In this document: piece by piece, positions 24,448-36,785 of the stretch
Layout: the number at the start of each line of letters is the position of its first letter
How positions within the stretch are numbered: position 1 is the stretch's first letter
Assembly (NCBI GenBank): GCA_012184525.1
Contig: WOFQ01000019.1
Span: 496,001-560,000 of the forward strand
Length of the DNA: 64,000 nt
DNA from: Xenoacremonium recifei
Taxonomy: Eukaryota > Ascomycota > Sordariomycetes > Hypocreales > Nectriaceae
Direction of reading: 5' to 3'
Translations under genes and position numbers: made by a program
The notes under the pieces: generated by a model
What the model saw: only the letters and a program-made list of their open reading frames with translations
The model's database searches: none
What the model was told of the DNA's origin: nothing

Positions 24448-27400
24448 TCAAGGAGATTTGCGCCCTTTCCTAGAATCTGGAGGACTGGCTTCGAATATCG
24501 CGCTGAAGCCGCTCAGAGACCAGGAATCTGATGTCGAATGAATCACTACCAACCATGCGGCCACAATGTTGACCAGATAGTGAAGCATGTAGGCGCGAGA
24601 GACACCATACACTGCCGCGTATATCGCAGTCCCGAAAAGGAGGATACTGGTGATATATCGCAGGCTGCTGGTAATCCGCGGGATCATCTTGCCAGTCGTT
24701 AAGTTCTCCACAAGGAGAATGAACGGCATAATGGACAAGACATTGTGGTGTGACGAAAAGGGCGTCAACCAGTGGACAGCCAGATTCCGTATCCAGACGG
24801 CCAGGATAGGCAGGTTGATGGGAAGGATCCAGAGCATCAGGAGAAGAACGGAGTGCGCGTAGTGATAGTAGTTCGAGGTCGAGTCCGAAGAGGCGGTGGA
24901 ATTAATGCGAAGCGCTCGAACGACGGTGAAGAGCTGCACGAGACATGCAACAAGGTAAGCGAATTGGTACGGAATGAAGGTCGAGACTAGAAAGAGCAGA
25001 ATTGCCGTCGTTATCATGCGTCGTCGCGGTGTTGATGGTGCGAAGGCTGGCGACCTCGGCCGTCCCTGATCATCGCCACCCCATGGGAAGGGCCAGGCCG
25101 TAAGGAGGCTATAAATTAGGCCAAAAGCCCGTGTCAAGATCACTACGACGTAGTGCAACACAGCGCAAACTCCAATGCAGACCACGCCGATGAGCGGTAC
25201 CAGGAACCAGAAGAAAGGGTCGTCGGTACCGATTAGGATGTCGTATTGGTGGAAGTTGACCGTGAATCGCCCAATACCGGCTGCCGTCGCGTCGCCCAGA
25301 GACATGGATAAGACCGTCAGAGACAACACCAAGAGCGGAATTGACTGACGGAGGCACCTATCCAGGCTGTCTGAGAACGAGATGAACTCGCCAGTCTGGT
25401 CGTAGACGCGGAACTGCTTGCGCAAGACCAGAGCTACGGTCAGCAAAGGGAAAGCTGCAAACACCGTCCGGTACCGCATATATAGCTTGCCCAGGCTACC
25501 CCAGAGGTCAATCCTCATCTTCAAATGAAAGCTGGCCTCGCAGGTTGGGTCACTCCACAACTGAAGCGTGAGACCGGATTCTGCGCTGGATTCAAGCGGA
25601 GGCGGCATGAACGGCGCTCGGCCATGAAGACTGATTTCCACATCCTTGGCGTTGACAAAGTACTTGGATTCGTACGGTCCGTCCAGATACTGGCGAAGGA
25701 GTGGAGCAAACAGCTCTTCGTTGGATTTGCATGGTTTTCTCGTGACTTCGAGGTCGTAGGCGAGCAATGCTGATTCCACCATAGGGATACTAACCTCCGT
25801 AGACATAGGACGATCCGCGCGGAGCTTGATTGACGCTCCAAATAGGAGCAATCGTGCAAGGCTGATGTCGTATGTCTTGCGGTAGTCGGATTGGTCGCTG
25901 AACTCTGCAATGAGAAAGTTCCGTGTATTGGACCCGGGCTTTTCGATGATAGCAACGAACTGCTGCTCGGAGAGATGCTCCGAGTCATATTGAAGATACG
26001 ACATGGGGAAGATCTCGGGCTCCTGGTCGAGGTAGAACGGAAAGCGAGTGGAAGATGTTGATGCCGGAAGCGAAATCAAGTCAGATGCTGCATTCTTGCA
26101 CGCGAGTCTTGTTGCCCTGGTGTTCCCCCCCGACAGGTCAATATGAGACGGATAGAGCAAGCTGGCCTGGCCTGATTGGAAGGGGAAGACGCTGCAAAAG
26201 AGCACCTCCAGAGTCCCATTCTCACCAACATCGTCGAGCCTTGCATCGCTGAGAAGCGTCAAGCGTTTGCCATCAGGAGATCCTTGGGGTGGGATGGGCA
26301 TAAGATGTGCCTTTGGCTGGGAGTCGCGGCCCAGCTCTCGAAGAACAAGTCTCTCTCCGGCGGGAAGGAGAAAGTTTGAACTGTCGTCCAGGGTGAGGAG
26401 CGTCGTCGGGGCCTGATGAGGCAAGGTCTTTTCGAACTTGGATTCCATGCCCGTCAGGAGTCGCTGCTTGAATAGTTTCATCCGATCTGCTCGAGGCTTG
26501 GTTTGCGACGCACGGCGAATGTCGACGATGTCAAAAAGGGTCTTTGAGACAACCTTTCTGAACTGGTCGCACCAAAGAATGGCTTGATGATCCATGCTCG
26601 TCCAAACCGTCGGGATGCCACTCGTGAAAACCGTGAAACCGTGGGTGGGCGGGACCAGAGACTCAATGCCGGCGTAGTCGGAGGGTACGATCGTGTCCAA
26701 GCCTCCGCCAGCAATCGAAATAAGCGTTACGTGCCAGAGGGGATTATTGTTTGCCCACTGTTGCGAATAGGCTCGTCTCCAGTATTCGTTAATTTCGTCG
26801 TAAATCTGCACAATCTGACCGTCAAACGTGACGGGGGGGCGCGCGTGCGGCGCGGACATAGTAATTATGGTATTAATGGAGCTTGCTTGGTAGTTGGGCT
26901 GTATTAGCATGGTTCTTGCGACCACGCCGCCCATGGAATGGCCGAGGATGATGACAGAGGTCGGATCCGGGAGGTGTTCATCTCGTTCGACTCGCTGCGG
27001 ATCGGAGTATAGGGAGAGGATGTACCGCACTACCTCGTTCAGATACTCGGCCTGATCAAGTAGAGTCTGGCCATGGAATGCGGTGATGTCTTCGTTGAAG
27101 TCGACGGTGAAGAAGTCGAGCCCTCGCACGCCAGCGTCTCGGGCTACGTCGTCGTGCTGGAGGATCTGATCAAAGTAGTTTGCTGCCTCTGAAGCAATTG
27201 GGCGAACTTGCTTATAGCTTCCCGCATTCCCAGGGATGAAGAGGACCGGAATTCCGTGGAGCTGGGTGTGGGTTAGAGCTTAATTCATGAAGACCCTTAT
27301 GATGCGCCAAAGCCGACGTCGGACATACCTTATGCTCGTCGTCAATTCCTTGCTCGCGGTATAGGTAGAGAGAGTATTTCGTTGCATAGCGAGTGTGTTC

Positions 27401-27874
27401 CGTGTCGAACTCGGAGAAGTGGACGTATGAGGGGCGCATATAGGACATGCGGCAACCCTTGGGGTCTAGCTGTCGTGAAACGAGGGACTTGAGGATCGAG
27501 ACGAGGATGGCGATGCCGAGGGCGGAGGTGAGGAGGACGAGGAGCGAGATGGACCAGAATTTGCGCGGCCGGCGTCCGGGAGGAGGAGAGGACGGCGGCG
27601 TTCTAGCGAGAGACATGGTGGGCGTGGTCGGTGAAGCAAGAGAGGGTTGCGTCAGGGTCGAGGTTGTTGAGGACAGAGGCTCGTCGCGTCCATGGCCGTT
27701 GCGACCATTGCTGTGCTTCCAATTGAGGCTGCTGGGCCGTCGACTGCGTGCAGACGAGGGTCGCGAGTTGAGGCCGGTGCGGCACGGCTTGGGGCCGGGG
27801 TCGGGATCGGTGATGTCGGACTCGAGAGAGGATTCGTCACCATCATCGGTCGACTCAGACGAGCGCCTCTTCAT
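24448..27874 (-). CDS. bst1: GPI inositol-deacylase Bst1/PGAP1
   Basis: ER hydrolase that removes the acyl chain from GPI inositol, needed for ER export of GPI proteins. Exons 27329-27874 and 24448-27261 give 1119 aa, near the usual fungal size. The Ser/Pro/Arg-rich cytosolic N-terminus is about 105 residues, followed by a membrane anchor (FWSISLLVLLTSALGIAILVSIL). The lumenal alpha/beta hydrolase domain has GIPVLFIPGNAGSYKQVR and the nucleophile motif VIILGHSMGG (Ser about 291). The C-terminal 400 residues contain multiple membrane spans. The intron at 27262-27328 is required to fuse LYREQGIDDEHK to LHGIPVLFIPGN. Functionally linked to mcd4, about 15 kb away. Confidence 0.94.
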
Positions 27875-30541
27875 GGAGAGGAGGGACGTCGCTCACCGGG
27901 AGCCCGGGAGAAAAGCCGTAGAGGAGATCGAGGTCGGGATGGAAGGAGGCCGTGGGATAGAGGAATTAGGAGAGGAGAGAGTCGACGGCTCAACTCGGGG
28001 AGGGGTGAGGAGGAGGAGGAGGAGGGAGGGAGGGCTTGAGGTAGCGACGTCGACGTCGCGAGACGATGGATGGAAGGAGAGCAAATCCAGCAGCAGAAGC
28101 CTTCAAGCCAGCCTGGGTTTGAGGACCACTAGCGGCTGGGTACTTTTTTGTTATGCTCGGTGGCTTGCCAGGGCCTGCAGGTGCACGCGATGGGCGGGAA
28201 TAGCCCGTTCGGGCAAAGCGCTGTGCGAATTAAAACGAACGAGCGGTGCACCATCCAGGCCCCAGTACAGAGTAGTGCGTGCAGTGCAGCAGGCGGTGCA
28301 GGGGAGAGGCGCAACTGTGTAGAGGGGGGGCGTTGGGGCGGACGCCTCCACGAGGGAGATGGAGGGCTGCCGGCTGGATGACAAAGACCCAATGCCCGCA
28401 AGGCCAGAGGTCACTGGTGACGGGCGCTAGAACACACCTTCGCTGCAGTGGATGGGTACCTGGCGTCTGGCGGTATGGAGTAGGGCCGGCGAAGTCACTG
28501 ACTTGTCCAGGGGTGTCGTAGCACACTGCCACTAATTCGCTCTTCAGGGTCTGGAACTGGAACGCATATTTTCGACCTCGCGGAAGAGGGTCAATGGCAC
28601 AGGCGGCGAGTCGAGGGAAACGGCAGGCGAGACAGGTCCATCTGATGATGGGAAATTACACGGTGGATGGCTTCTTTATCAGCCGAGTTTGGGCCAGTTA
28701 GCGTCGCGTCTCCTCCGGGTCCCCTGTGACTGGATACTCCGGGCCAGCTAGGTTATCAGTGGGCGGGCACGCGCTAGGCCTAACAGGCTCCAAGTACCTC
28801 AGCGTGGTCCTCCCACTTTCCTGAGCGCCGACGCAATCTTGCACCTTCTGCCGTGATAGACCCCAGCCACGGATGGCCTTGAAAAGAAGCATACCTGGGA
28901 AAGTGGGTTGTTTGGGGGGACGTGACCGACAGCTTCCTCCAAGGCGCCAGCGAAATGCTCTTTATTACGCGGTGCTTTGCTGGCAGAGATGGGAGCCCCT
29001 GGACCTGTACCGGGAGTACGTACTGCTGCTGTCTCAGTGTCCCAAAACGCCAACAGCCGAACGCACGCATGCATACATGCCAGCCAGACCATGTCTAAGA
29101 CGACGCAGCAGACCTTGTTTCTCTCTTGCCGTTGCGCTCGGAGCTCTCGAGAATGAGCGATAGCTAGCCGGCGGGGGTCGCCCATTCGAGGCATGGATGG
29201 GCGTGGAGCGCCAGTTGCCCGCTGATGTGCTCCCTCATCGGCATCACTGCCTCGAGCGATGGAGGAGGCTTTGATCCTGTTGCAGGCCAGGCAGCACCAA
29301 AACCTGCTCTGCTTCCGGCGGCATTCTGCACCAGACGGTGGTGTATCCCCGGCGTCATCCCGACATCGACTGCCCCTCCCGAAACTCTTGACAACTTGGC
29401 GGCTAGCGCAAACGGCCCAGCCTTGGATCAGGAAAAAGCTTATCGCTGTCAACCATGGAGCCAAGAAGTGAAGCCAAGGCTCAAGACCCGGGGACTACTC
29501 CGTATGATCGAAGCTCAGACGCGGAATCGGGCCTCGTGGCATGGCCGGAGTGGGGGGTCCTAGAAGCGCTATGCCCGACCATCCGTTGAAAAAGTTGGCC
29601 GTCCAGAGTTGCCAGCAGGTTAGAGCACTATCGAATCCATACTTGTACATATGTTGGGCGGTTCCTTCGCGGAGGCGTGGGATCACCGAGGGCCACCACC
29701 CGGGAAGAGGCTCGGAGGAGAAACACCGGGTCCGTCGAAAAGGTGGAGGTTGATAAATTGAAGGGATCAAGCATGATGGTGACATGGAGAATCGTGGTGG
29801 CTGGGCCATCATTCACCAACTGACCGGGGTGGTGTCGTCATCCGTGAGCTCCACGAAAACGGCCACGAGGAAGAAGATCGAGCTGAGCCAGTAACAGCGA
29901 TCTTCATCGTGTTTCCCGTGCGCCATGAAACCCAATTGGGGTTTTTGGTCCCAGTATGTGTGTGATTGCCTGGTGCATGGTGCGTACTTTTCTCGCTGCC
30001 CGCGGCATACCGACGTCGATGCTAGCTTCTAAACCATGACCCGCAGAGAGTGCTTGTGTCTCGTATTGTTTTCGCGCTCTTGACCGACAGGACCGTTAAA
30101 ACTTGCGGGCTACTATCATTAGATCTCCCGTGGATCGCGTATCATGGCTCGAGGACTCATTGGCTGCCTGCTGTGGCTGTATATGTGTCAGAATTCGGCT
30201 GCCTTATACGGAATGTCCTGAGTACGAGTTGTTGGACCTCGCAGACCGCGGATAAAGAATGGAGTGGTACGTGTTCTTGAGGCTCGTTCGTTCGTGTTGG
30301 GGCTGTGTTCGGTCGTGGTCTGTCTCAAGGCAACAAGGTTAAATCCCCACGCGCGCAACCCTACTGTCTCTCATCGAAGGGTCTCAACCGAGGCCGTGGC
30401 ATTCCTGAGAGCTGGGGGAAGGGAGATGAACTGATTTAGGTTAAAAAGTTCCCTTTTGTTGTTCAGGGTGCCTTTTAGAGGTGCCATTGAGACAGGTTAA
30501 TCCCACTGATTTGCTCAGGCAGGGAAGGAGGTCCCAAACAT

Positions 30542-30830
30542 GAGTGCCAGAACACGTACAGCCACTAAGCCAAACCCAGCAATCACTGGTCCTTCATTGA
30601 GCTCCCAAGTTCTCAGCGAGATACTTCGACATCGCATTTTTCAGGATATATGCTACAAACCCTGACCCTAACCATAACCCGAACCCTGTATAACTCCAAT
30701 GCTAAACACCTCGAACCCAAACACCTAAGTATAACCCGAACCCTACCTAACCTTTAGGTAGGAAAATCGACTTTTTCTCTGAAAATAACTGGTTGAACTT
30801 GGCTTAGTGGTTGTCCGTGTTCTGGCACTC
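30542..30830. mobile_element. MITE-like element with 32-bp terminal inverted repeats
   Basis: 289 bp bounded by near-perfect inverted repeats: left 30542-30573 and right 30799-30830, each starting GAGTGCCAGAACACG when read inward, with 2 mismatches in 32. The flanks show a possible 3-bp target duplication CAT (30539-30541 and 30831-30833). There is no coding capacity, so it would be a non-autonomous DNA transposon. The superfamily is not assigned; a 3-bp duplication would fit PIF/Harbinger-like elements but CAT is not their usual target. Confidence 0.75.
30657..30762 (+). repeat. Degenerate telomere-like CCCTAA repeats inside the MITE
   Basis: A run of CCCTAA variants (CCCTGA, CCCTAA, CCCGAA, CCCTAC and similar) over about 100 bp, ending in a 9-bp hairpin CCTACCTAA-CCT-TTAGGTAGG at 30742-30762. 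Fungal telomeres are (TTAGGG)n, and only one exact CCCTAA unit is present. This could be a captured telomere fragment or unrelated AC-rich internal sequence of the element. Confidence 0.5.
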
Positions 30831-31103
30831 CATATCCTTATCTCGAACATCCACACCCACTAACACACCTACACCAAATTTTATGGGCGAGAGGTTAGTG
30901 GTCATGCACTCAGGTTCCGGTCAGAAATCAAGTCATTAGAATATATCTTTGAAATACGAGAGTGACTGATATTTTTCTGTGGTTTGGCTGTGATTTTGAC
31001 TCAGAAAGTTATGAAGGTGGATGTGAATGTAGGCACATATGAAACTATGGGTGATATGCTCGTACTGTGGAAACTGGGGCGACCATTTATCCGATTCCAC
31101 TCT

Positions 31104-31126
31104 ACGCGTGAAGTTCAAAGACGCGT
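31104..31126. promoter_or_regulatory. Paired MluI cell-cycle boxes upstream of PMS1
   Basis: Two perfect ACGCGT sites at 31104-31109 and 31121-31126, 17 bp apart start to start, and 175-196 bp before the PMS1 ATG. MBF binds this element in yeasts to drive G1/S genes including replication and repair genes. Confidence 0.6.
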
Positions 31127-31299
31127 CGGTAGCTCTGGATGACGACGAAAGCGCCGCCTTGCATGTGAATCGAAGCGCAAAATGTCTTTCTAACGTCCCT
31201 TTCCCCCATGATTGTGGCAGTATCTCCTGAATCACTCGAATGACTCGTGTTGTTGAAGTTCTGGACCTTGTATGGGCCATTCACTGAGACTGCTTCACG

Positions 31300-34200
31300 A
31301 TGGCAACCATCAAGCCGATTGATGTACGGACGGTTAGTATCTGATCGCTCTTCCAATGTCGCAACTCTTAATATTAATCTATTCCTGTAGGTGCACCAGA
31401 TTCAATCCGGTCAAGTCATTGTAGATCTATGCTCAGTGGTCAAGGAGCTGGTTGAGAATAGCGTTGATGCTGGCGCGACTAGCATTGGTCTGTCTCTCCT
31501 TGACTCTGCGGTTGCCCGACCCTTTAACTAACACTCCCGCGTAGATGTTCGATTTAGAAACCAAGGACTTGACTTGATCGAAGTGCAAGATAACGGATCC
31601 GGAATTGCCGCTGATAACTACTCGGCTGTGGCTCTGAAGCACCATACCTCCAAGCTGTCGTCATACTCCGATATTTCGTCCCTACAAACTTTCGGGTTTC
31701 GTGGCGAAGCTCTGGCCTCGTTATGTGCCTTGTCCAACTTATCTGTCACCACCTGCCAGGCAGCAGATGTGCCTAAAGGCTCAAAACTCACTTTCAAGCC
31801 TTCTGGTCAGCTTGATGGCGTCTCTGTCGTTGCTGCTCAGAAGGGAACTACAGTCTCCGTCGAGAAGCTCTTCCATAATCTTCCCGTTCGTCGTCGCGAG
31901 TTGGAGCGCAACATAAAGCGAGAGTGGCACAAAGTCATTGCTCTTCTCAACCAATATGCCTGTATTCAAACAAACTTGAAATTCACCGTTTCTCAACAAC
32001 CGACTAAGGGCAAGCGGATTCTGCTCTTTTCCACGAAAGGAAACCCTACCACTCGCGAGAACATCATCAATATCTTTGGAGCGAAGACTTTGACAGCCCT
32101 GGTCCCCTTGGATATGAAGCTGGAGCTGCAGCCTTCCAGTGTCAACCGCAATTTCCAGGTTTCGCTTCCCGATCCGAATGCATCCAATGAAGTTCAGATT
32201 GTAGGGTATGTTTCGCGCCCATTGCGAGGAGAAGGGCGTCAGACGCCCGATCGTCAGATGTTCTTTATCAATGGACGTCCTTGTGGTCTTCCCCAGTTTA
32301 CAAAGACCTTCAATGAGGTATACAGGTCATATAACGGATCGCAGGCTCCGTTTATCCTGGCCGACATTCGCCTGGACACCCATATGTATGATGTAAACGT
32401 GAGCCCCGACAAGCGGAGTATATTATTGCATGATCAGAACGACCTCCTCGACAATCTTCGAAATTCTCTTACCGAACTATTTGACTCCCAGGAGTATACA
32501 GTCCCGGCTGCTCAGCTCCTGAAGAAACAACATGCAGATCAGGCCAAGAACGTCCCAGACCGTCGGCGTCCGTCTTTGGACGCTTCAGAGAGGACGGGAT
32601 CAGGCTCTTCGTCTGAAAGCGAACCCGACGAACATGCTTCTGCTCAGCAAAGCTTGAATAGGGGAAGAGTGACTCGCGTTGCCGCGTCAAGGTCTCTTTC
32701 CAGAGACTCGCCAGGACAGAATCTCATCAGTGGATGGGTTGAGAGGTCGACAAAACCTCGCCAAGAGGACCCCAGAAGATCAGTATCTCCAGTTTCGATA
32801 ACGACTGTACGCCGAGGACTCAACCCGAACTCGATTATGTCGAGTTTAGAACTCTACAAATCTGGCTCCTTAGATGATCAAGAGCGAGAAGATGACGATA
32901 AACCACGGCCAGTGCGAGATTTCAATAGAAGGTTGCAGGAAAACAGCCTTGCGCCGCTTGTAATGTCTACGGGGGCAGGACGTGTGTCGCCTTCATCATC
33001 TTCAAACGAGTCAGATGAAGAAGAACCTCCAATCCCAAGCGTACTCATCAAAAGATCTGAGGGCATTTCTCAAAGCAGACTTGGAACAAATCTCAGATCT
33101 CCTTCATCTCGTCAGAGCCGTGGTATGGGTGATACGACAATCGTGATTAGAGACGAGCATTTAAGCAGCCCAGCAGCGTCTCCAACGAAGACACCCCTTA
33201 GACAAAGGAGTTCTCTCGCAAACCAGACAGGTTTGACACAGTCCAAGTTTGGAAGTCGTCTCTCCCAGTTCTCAGCTGGACAGCTGGGCGGCCATCCCGG
33301 TGACAAGACTCGATCCAACGAAACCGAATCCGAAGCTTCTCAAGAACCGCAAGAGACTTCTGATGTGGAGGAGAACAGCGAGGAGGCACCTGGAGAAGTG
33401 GATGGCTCAGCCAGGGAAGACAACTCTTCTGAGTCGCTCTTCGTCACCGATGATGTTGCTGAAGAGGCAGCAGTCGAGGATGAAGCTATAGAAGAGCACG
33501 AAGAAGAACCTCGACATCAACGCCATGGACCAGGCTCCCATCAAAAGGATGCCGTTCTCCATGTCGTGCAGGATGTACAGGCTAGCGAGGAGCACATCCG
33601 CTCCCGAATGAAAGAATGGCAGGGCCGTCTTGCTGAAAGTAACGAGGTCGCTGATGAGGGCGATGACGAAGACACTGCTATGGATGCAAGTGTCGACTCT
33701 GAAGTTGAGTCTGCAGTACCCGAGGAAAAGCCAACAGATCCCAGGCCGCAGGCTTTCAAACCTGAACCGCGGAAAAAGAACGCCACACTTCAGCTCGAGC
33801 AGAACGTACGGGCAAGTGAGGAGGACATACGATCGTGGATGAATGATTGGCAAGGCTCCCTCACTAAGAGCAAGACGGCTCTGGACAGCGACAAGACTGT
33901 GGATGATCTTGGGGCCTCTGATGCGGAAGAGAAGCTGTCCCTGATTATATCCAAGGGAGACTTCCTAAAGATGCGAATTGCCGGTCAATTTAACCTAGGA
34001 TTCATCATCGCCGTGCGGCCGGCAGCATCTCAGGGGCAAGGGGACGAGTCCACAAAGGACGACGAGTTGTTTATCATTGATCAACACGCGACAGATGAGA
34101 AGTACAACTTTGAGCGTCTTCAAGCAACAACGGTGGTGCAGTCTCAGCGGTTGGTGGTCCCTAAACGTCTCGAGCTTACTGCCCTCGAAGAAGAAATTGT

Positions 34201-34651
34201 GTTACAGAATATACCAGCGATCGAGGCGAACGGTTTCAAGGTGCATGTCGATATGAGTGGCGATGAGCCTGTTGGTTCTCGATGCCAGATACTGTCTCTG
34301 CCGCTGAGTCGCGAGACCACGTTCACTCTGTCCGATTTCGAAGAGCTGGTGGCGCTTCTGGGAGAGGAGTCATCTGAGTCGAAGCACATTCCACGACCCT
34401 CGAAGGTGCGAAAGATGTTTGCGATGAGAGCGTGTCGAAGTAGTATCATGATTGGAAAGGCTTTAACGAAAGGCCAAATGGAAACACTTGTCAGGCACAT
34501 GAGCGACCTCGACAAGCCTTGGAACTGTCCCCACGGACGACCGACAATGCGACACTTGTGTAAGCTCCAACCATGGGATGCATCAGGGTGGAAGGACGAT
34601 ACAAGCAATGTTTCTGCGTCCACTTGGAGTTTATATGTTGAAAGTGATTAG
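31300..34651 (+). CDS. pms1: DNA mismatch repair protein PMS1 (MutL-alpha subunit)
   Basis: MutL homologue that pairs with Mlh1 and nicks DNA in mismatch repair. Exons 31300-31332, 31391-31487, 31545-34651 give 1078 aa, longer than yeast Pms1 because of the linker. GHKL ATPase motifs: KELVENSVDAGA (general-base Glu), DNGSGI, KHHTSKL and GFRGEALASL; the transducer domain follows with MFFINGRPC and VNVSPDKRSILL. The disordered acidic linker (about residues 360-850) holds two copies of a ~34-residue motif. The C-terminal endonuclease domain has DQHATDEKYNFE, fitting DQHA(X)2E(X)4E, and the zinc ligands CPHGRP, so nicking activity should be retained. Intron 2 uses a GTCTGT donor, chosen by frame and conservation. 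Confidence 0.95.
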
Positions 34652-34899
34652 ATGGAAAGATATCTGGCTGGCGACATTACTGGGCGTTTATTCATATAAT
34701 TGAGCTTAAGAGCAGGAATTAGAAAACCCAGACACACATATATTTACGATCCTACGTGCTTCAAAAGACAAAATGTACCTAATTCACGCCGTCCACATTC
34801 CCTCGTATGTCTCTTGACCCTGAGATTCCCAGACCTAACATCGCACTCACATGAAATTTCATTATTCTCCTGACCTCAGGGGTCGAACACACACGCCCT

Positions 34900-36785
34900 T
34901 TACCAAACATCGCCGCTGCTACGAAGTGAATACCGCGAGTACCTGCTTCCGGCACCACCGAGTCCCTCCTCTGCGATTTTTCCACTGACGTTTCGGCGCT
35001 CGTAGGGTAGGGAGGTGTACTTCGAATCGAAATCGTTGCCTGACGAGACCTTGCGGTTGTTGCCAACCATCACGGGGGGAGTACCACTCTTAAGCTCTGT
35101 GTACGGCCGGGAGAAGAACTCGCCATCCGGCTGAATGGAACTCTGTCGGTTTCGAGGTGAAGCGTTTGCGGCAGACAGGCCTGGCTTTTCGTCGGCGATG
35201 TCTCGGCTTGCGCTTACACGACGAGTATTGGAGCTGACCTCGGAAAGCGAAGAACCAAGCGGGTAGTAGGGCGTCCTGGCACGCGGAGGCGTCGAGGTCT
35301 TAGCACTAGGTGGGTTTGAGCGGAGAGGATGAGGGCGGCTCATAGTAGCACGATCCGCGCCCATGTCGCCTCCTCCAAGTTGGTTCTCATCGTCGTATTC
35401 TTCGTCTGAGGAGTCGCCCATATTGTATGGCTGGGACAGAGCAGCGTACGACTTGCTTCCACGGTTCTCGGCACTCGTCTTGGCTGCTGCCATCTGTCGG
35501 TTCCGCTGGTTCGTTCTCGAGATGAGCGAGTCAGTTGGCATCCAGGTCTCGGTGAACTTAGCAGGGCGATTTTGGGCGCCGGGGGTGGAGCTGCTCGCAG
35601 GCCGTGAGACGTTCGGGTCGTCCAGGGGAATTTCGGTGTACGAGCCGTGATGAGATGCACGAGTCGCCACTGACACTCGCTTGGGACTTCCAGAAACAAC
35701 AGAGCTGCGAGGAGAGTTGGGGACAATTTGGTACTGTCGGCTTGGGAGATCGGCTCGGGAGTTTCTGCTGCTCAGGGAGGTCGACGACTGAGTCCGGGTG
35801 TGCATAAAAGGGATGCTTGGTGGGCGAGACACGGACTCATACGGCATACCGGATCGTCGTCGGGCTTCCAGGGGAGTCGAGAGTCGCTTCTCATCTTCAA
35901 CAGTGCTTAGAGTTGTCACAGACGACTTGTTCCTCTTATGCTTGGGACGAGCTGTCAGGTGGTCCTCCAGCGGGTTCATGTCCGGCGGCATGAGTGTGAT
36001 CTTGCGGAACATCCATGCTAGCCAGAGTGAAATGGTGAGTGTCAGTGCATGTAGTCCACCGGCACCAATGAAGGTATAGTAGACGGCAGGGACAAAATAG
36101 TCCATCAAGGACTGGTCGGAGAGAATAGTGGACCAACCGCTGCTCTTGTTGTGTACAGTCAGAGCTCCAAAAGCATAGAGAGGTAACGTTCCAAGATCCG
36201 AGAGGGCAGCAAAGACTTGGTAGGCGGCCGAGGAAGCAGGAGTCCGTCCAGCAGCGTTACGTGAGAGATGGTAAACGGCATAGAAGCAGTGAACCACGAC
36301 AACGCCGGCCTTGAAAATGTGTCAGTCATCTAGACAACGTAAGTTCATGGATGAACTTACAGCAATTCTCAAAACCCATGCAGTGCCTGAATCGACCTTG
36401 TTGATGAGGATCATCAGAACAAGGATTCCGGTGGCACCGATGAGCTGGAGCAGTCGACACAGCAGCTGAAAGATTCTGAAGCCTTTGATGGCGCTTTTGG
36501 TGCGCGGGCTCATGGACGTGTAGTTGCCGGAGCGGTAGGACAGCACCATGTGAGCACTGCATGAACCAGTTAGACTAACCACTATCCTCCATCATCAGGA
36601 ATGCTTTGCAATGCCACTTACTCAGGATGCCGGTTGAAGGACACCAAGGGTCCATCTTGTTTGGGCTTTCGGGGCTTCGGCTCCCAGCTTGCACGGGTGA
36701 CGGCCTTGGGATCAAAGACCGTCTCAGGAAACCTGGAGTCACTGCTGTTTGCCGCGCTGTACATGTAGGGCTGTGAGACGCCCAT
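34900..36785 (-). CDS. Unknown four-TM fungal membrane protein with long Ser-rich tail
   Basis: Not recognised to a functional family. Exons 36622-36785, 36361-36556, 34900-36309 give 589 aa. The hydrophilic N-terminus is about 75 residues. Four hydrophobic segments follow: IFQLLCRLLQLIGATGILVLMILI, AGVVVVHCFYAVYHL, a segment around LGTLPLYAFGALTV, and YYTFIGAGGLHALTLTISLWLAWMF. The remaining ~390 residues form a hydrophilic, Ser/Arg/Pro-rich tail with several RRxS-type sites, likely cytosolic and phosphorylated. The spacing resembles a tetraspanning MARVEL-like layout but no signature residues confirm this. It starts divergently from arh1 and converges on PMS1 with a 248-bp gap. Confidence 0.75.

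Larger units (their letters stand above)
27875..31299. other. Gene-poor 3.4-kb region with a MITE-like element
   Basis: Upstream of bst1 on one side and PMS1 on the other. 27875-29800 is GC-rich with no credible gene; its open frames are short, overlap on both strands and have no domains. 30000-31290 becomes AT-rich and contains a MITE-like insertion (30542-30830) with telomere-like sequence, then the PMS1 promoter with two MluI boxes. Confidence 0.6.

Noticed and set aside
28799..29563. Open frames of 112-221 codons on both strands in the gene-poor region
   Set aside because: No domains, mutually overlapping, and composition follows the local GC richness.
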